NCBI GenBank assembly: GCA_035720425.1
Contig: DASTOB010000009.1
Coordinates: forward strand, 1-13,547
DNA length: 13,547 nt
Direction of reading: 5' to 3'
DNA from: DASTOB01 sp035720425
GTDB lineage: Bacteria; Chloroflexota; Limnocylindria; Limnocylindrales; CSP1-4
Shown: piece after piece, positions 12,735 to 13,547 of the stretch
Layout: each line of letters opens with the position of its first letter
How positions within the stretch are numbered: position 1 is the stretch's first letter
Position numbers and translations under genes: made by a program
The notes under the pieces: model-generated
What the model saw: the letters and a program-made list of their open reading frames with translations, nothing else
Databases searched by the model: none
What the model was told of the DNA's origin: nothing

Positions 12735-13547
12735 CTAGCCATCTCCGCCCAGGGCGGCCACGATGCGCTCGACGTTCCAGCGCATCATCCCGAGGTACGA
12801 GTCCGCGGGAGGATCGCCGAGCGAGTCGTTGTACAGGTTCGTCTCGACGGTCGCGCCGGTCTCCTCGGCGATGGTCCGGACGAGCTTGTCGCTGAACTGG
12901 GCTTCGCCGAAGACGGCCTTCACGCCCGCCGCGCGGATGGCGGCGACGAGGGCCGCGATCTCGCCGGCCGAAGGGTCCTGGCCCGGAGCGTTGACGACGA
13001 CGCCGACGATCTCGAGGCCGTAGGCGCGGGCGAGGTACGGGAACGCCTCGTGGAACGACACGAGCGCGCGATCCGCCGGCGCGATCGTGCCGATCTGGTC
13101 GCGGATCCAGGCGTCGAGGTCGGCCAGCTCGGCGTCGTAGGCCTGGGCGTTCGCCCGGTAGTCGGCCATGCCGTCGGGATCGGCCGCCGCGAGCGCGTCG
13201 GCGAGCTTGGCGACGTAGAGCCGCGCGTTCGCAACGTCGAGCCAGAGGTGCGGATTCACGGTGCCGTGATCGGTGTCGGTCTCGTCTTCGTGCTCGTCGC
13301 CGGCGAGGTAGTCGATCCCGAGGTCCTCGCCGAGCTCGACGATCCGCGCGTCCGCGCCGGAGTCGGCCGCGAGGTCGGTCAGCCACTCGTCGAGGCCGAG
13401 GCCGTTCGAGACGATGAGGTCCGCCTCGGTCAGGCCGACGACGTCCTGGGGACTGGGGTCGAACGTGTGGACCTCGCCGCCCTTCGGGACCACGCTCGAC
13501 ACGGTCACGCGATCGCCGCCCACGTTCGCGACGAGGTCGGCGAGGAC
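12735..13547 (-). CDS. znuA: zinc/manganese-binding solute-binding protein (ZnuA-like; N-terminus cut by window edge)
   Basis: The frame is open to the last base, giving 270 residues of a cluster A-1 metal-binding lipoprotein or secreted protein. The signal peptide is missing because the gene continues past 13547. Visible residues start VLADLVANVGGDRVTV. Likely metal ligands are H27 (GGEVHTFDPSP), H100 (NPHLWLD), H166 (SFHEAF) and D241 (YNDSLG). The short acidic/His stretch DEHEDETDTDH (84-94) just before NPHLWL matches the flexible metal-gathering loop of zinc-type proteins. It captures the metal outside the membrane and hands it to the permease. An apparent GTG start at 13523 is internal, since conserved residues precede it. 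The stop is eight bases before the chosen ATPase start. Confidence 0.92.
   Translation of the reverse strand, partial: VLADLVANVGGDRVTVSSVVPKGGEVHTFDPSPQDVVGLTEADLIVSNGLGLDEWLTDLAADSGADARIVELGEDLGIDYLAGDEHEDETDTDHGTVNPHLWLDVANARLYVAKLADALAAADPDGMADYRANAQAYDAELADLDAWIRDQIGTIAPADRALVSFHEAFPYLARAYGLEIVGVVVNAPGQDPSAGEIAALVAAIRAAGVKAVFGEAQFSDKLVRTIAEETGATVETNLYNDSLGDPPADSYLGMMRWNVERIVAALGGDG

Overview
The window is very GC-rich (third positions almost all G or C), gene-dense, and free of rRNA, tRNA, insertion sequences and CRISPR arrays. Several genes start with GTG, and there are repeated 4-nt ATGA/GTGA stop-start overlaps. The proteins look partly actinobacterial (Mca-like deacetylase, actinobacterial-type ApbE) and partly Bacillus-like (SdpR/SdpI, Yxl-like exporter, FabL-like reductase). 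My best inference is an uncultivated Chloroflexota-type or actinobacterial lineage, but the sequence alone does not settle this.

Layout, left to right. (1) 1-819, minus: 5' part of a PIG-L/LmbE (Mca-like) deacetylase that runs off the left edge. (2) 820-1412: a divergent noncoding region of about 590 bp. It holds a perfect 10-bp dyad, a CGTGACGTCACG palindrome and a roughly 150-bp element bounded by 29-nt inverted repeats. (3) 1413-2744, plus: a class III CoA-transferase carrying an in-frame 12-bp minisatellite. (4) 5694 to 2767, minus: five tightly packed genes, namely an SdpR-type ArsR autorepressor, an SdpI-type membrane protein, a small PLDc_N membrane protein, an ABC ATPase and an ABC-2 permease. 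The last three are in the order of Bacillus yxlE-F-G. A good sigma70-like promoter with a palindrome between its boxes precedes the set. (5) 6134-6952 and 7027-8025, plus: a FabL-like enoyl-ACP reductase and a ribokinase.

(6) 13547 to 8051, minus: a metal and redox block. It begins with a ZnuA-like binding protein (cut by the right edge), a ZnuC-like ATPase with histidine-rich ends and a ZnuB-like permease. After a structured gap of about 190 nt come a ferric-reductase-like haem-binding membrane protein, two small single-span proteins of unknown function (one with an acidic/His tail, one with a Pro/Ala repeat and a TTGAS C-terminus) and ApbE, an FAD:protein FMN transferase. The last four genes overlap one another.

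How they may work together. The right-hand block suggests metal uptake next to a membrane electron-transfer module that uses haem and covalent flavin, but no recognisable FMN_bind substrate for ApbE is present here. The middle block looks like a self-regulated immunity/export or envelope-stress operon without an adjacent toxin. The most interesting leads are the ferric reductase/coiled-coil/ApbE operon with its two unrecognised membrane proteins, the inverted-repeat element in the left intergenic region, and the merged sdpRI plus yxlEFG-like operon.
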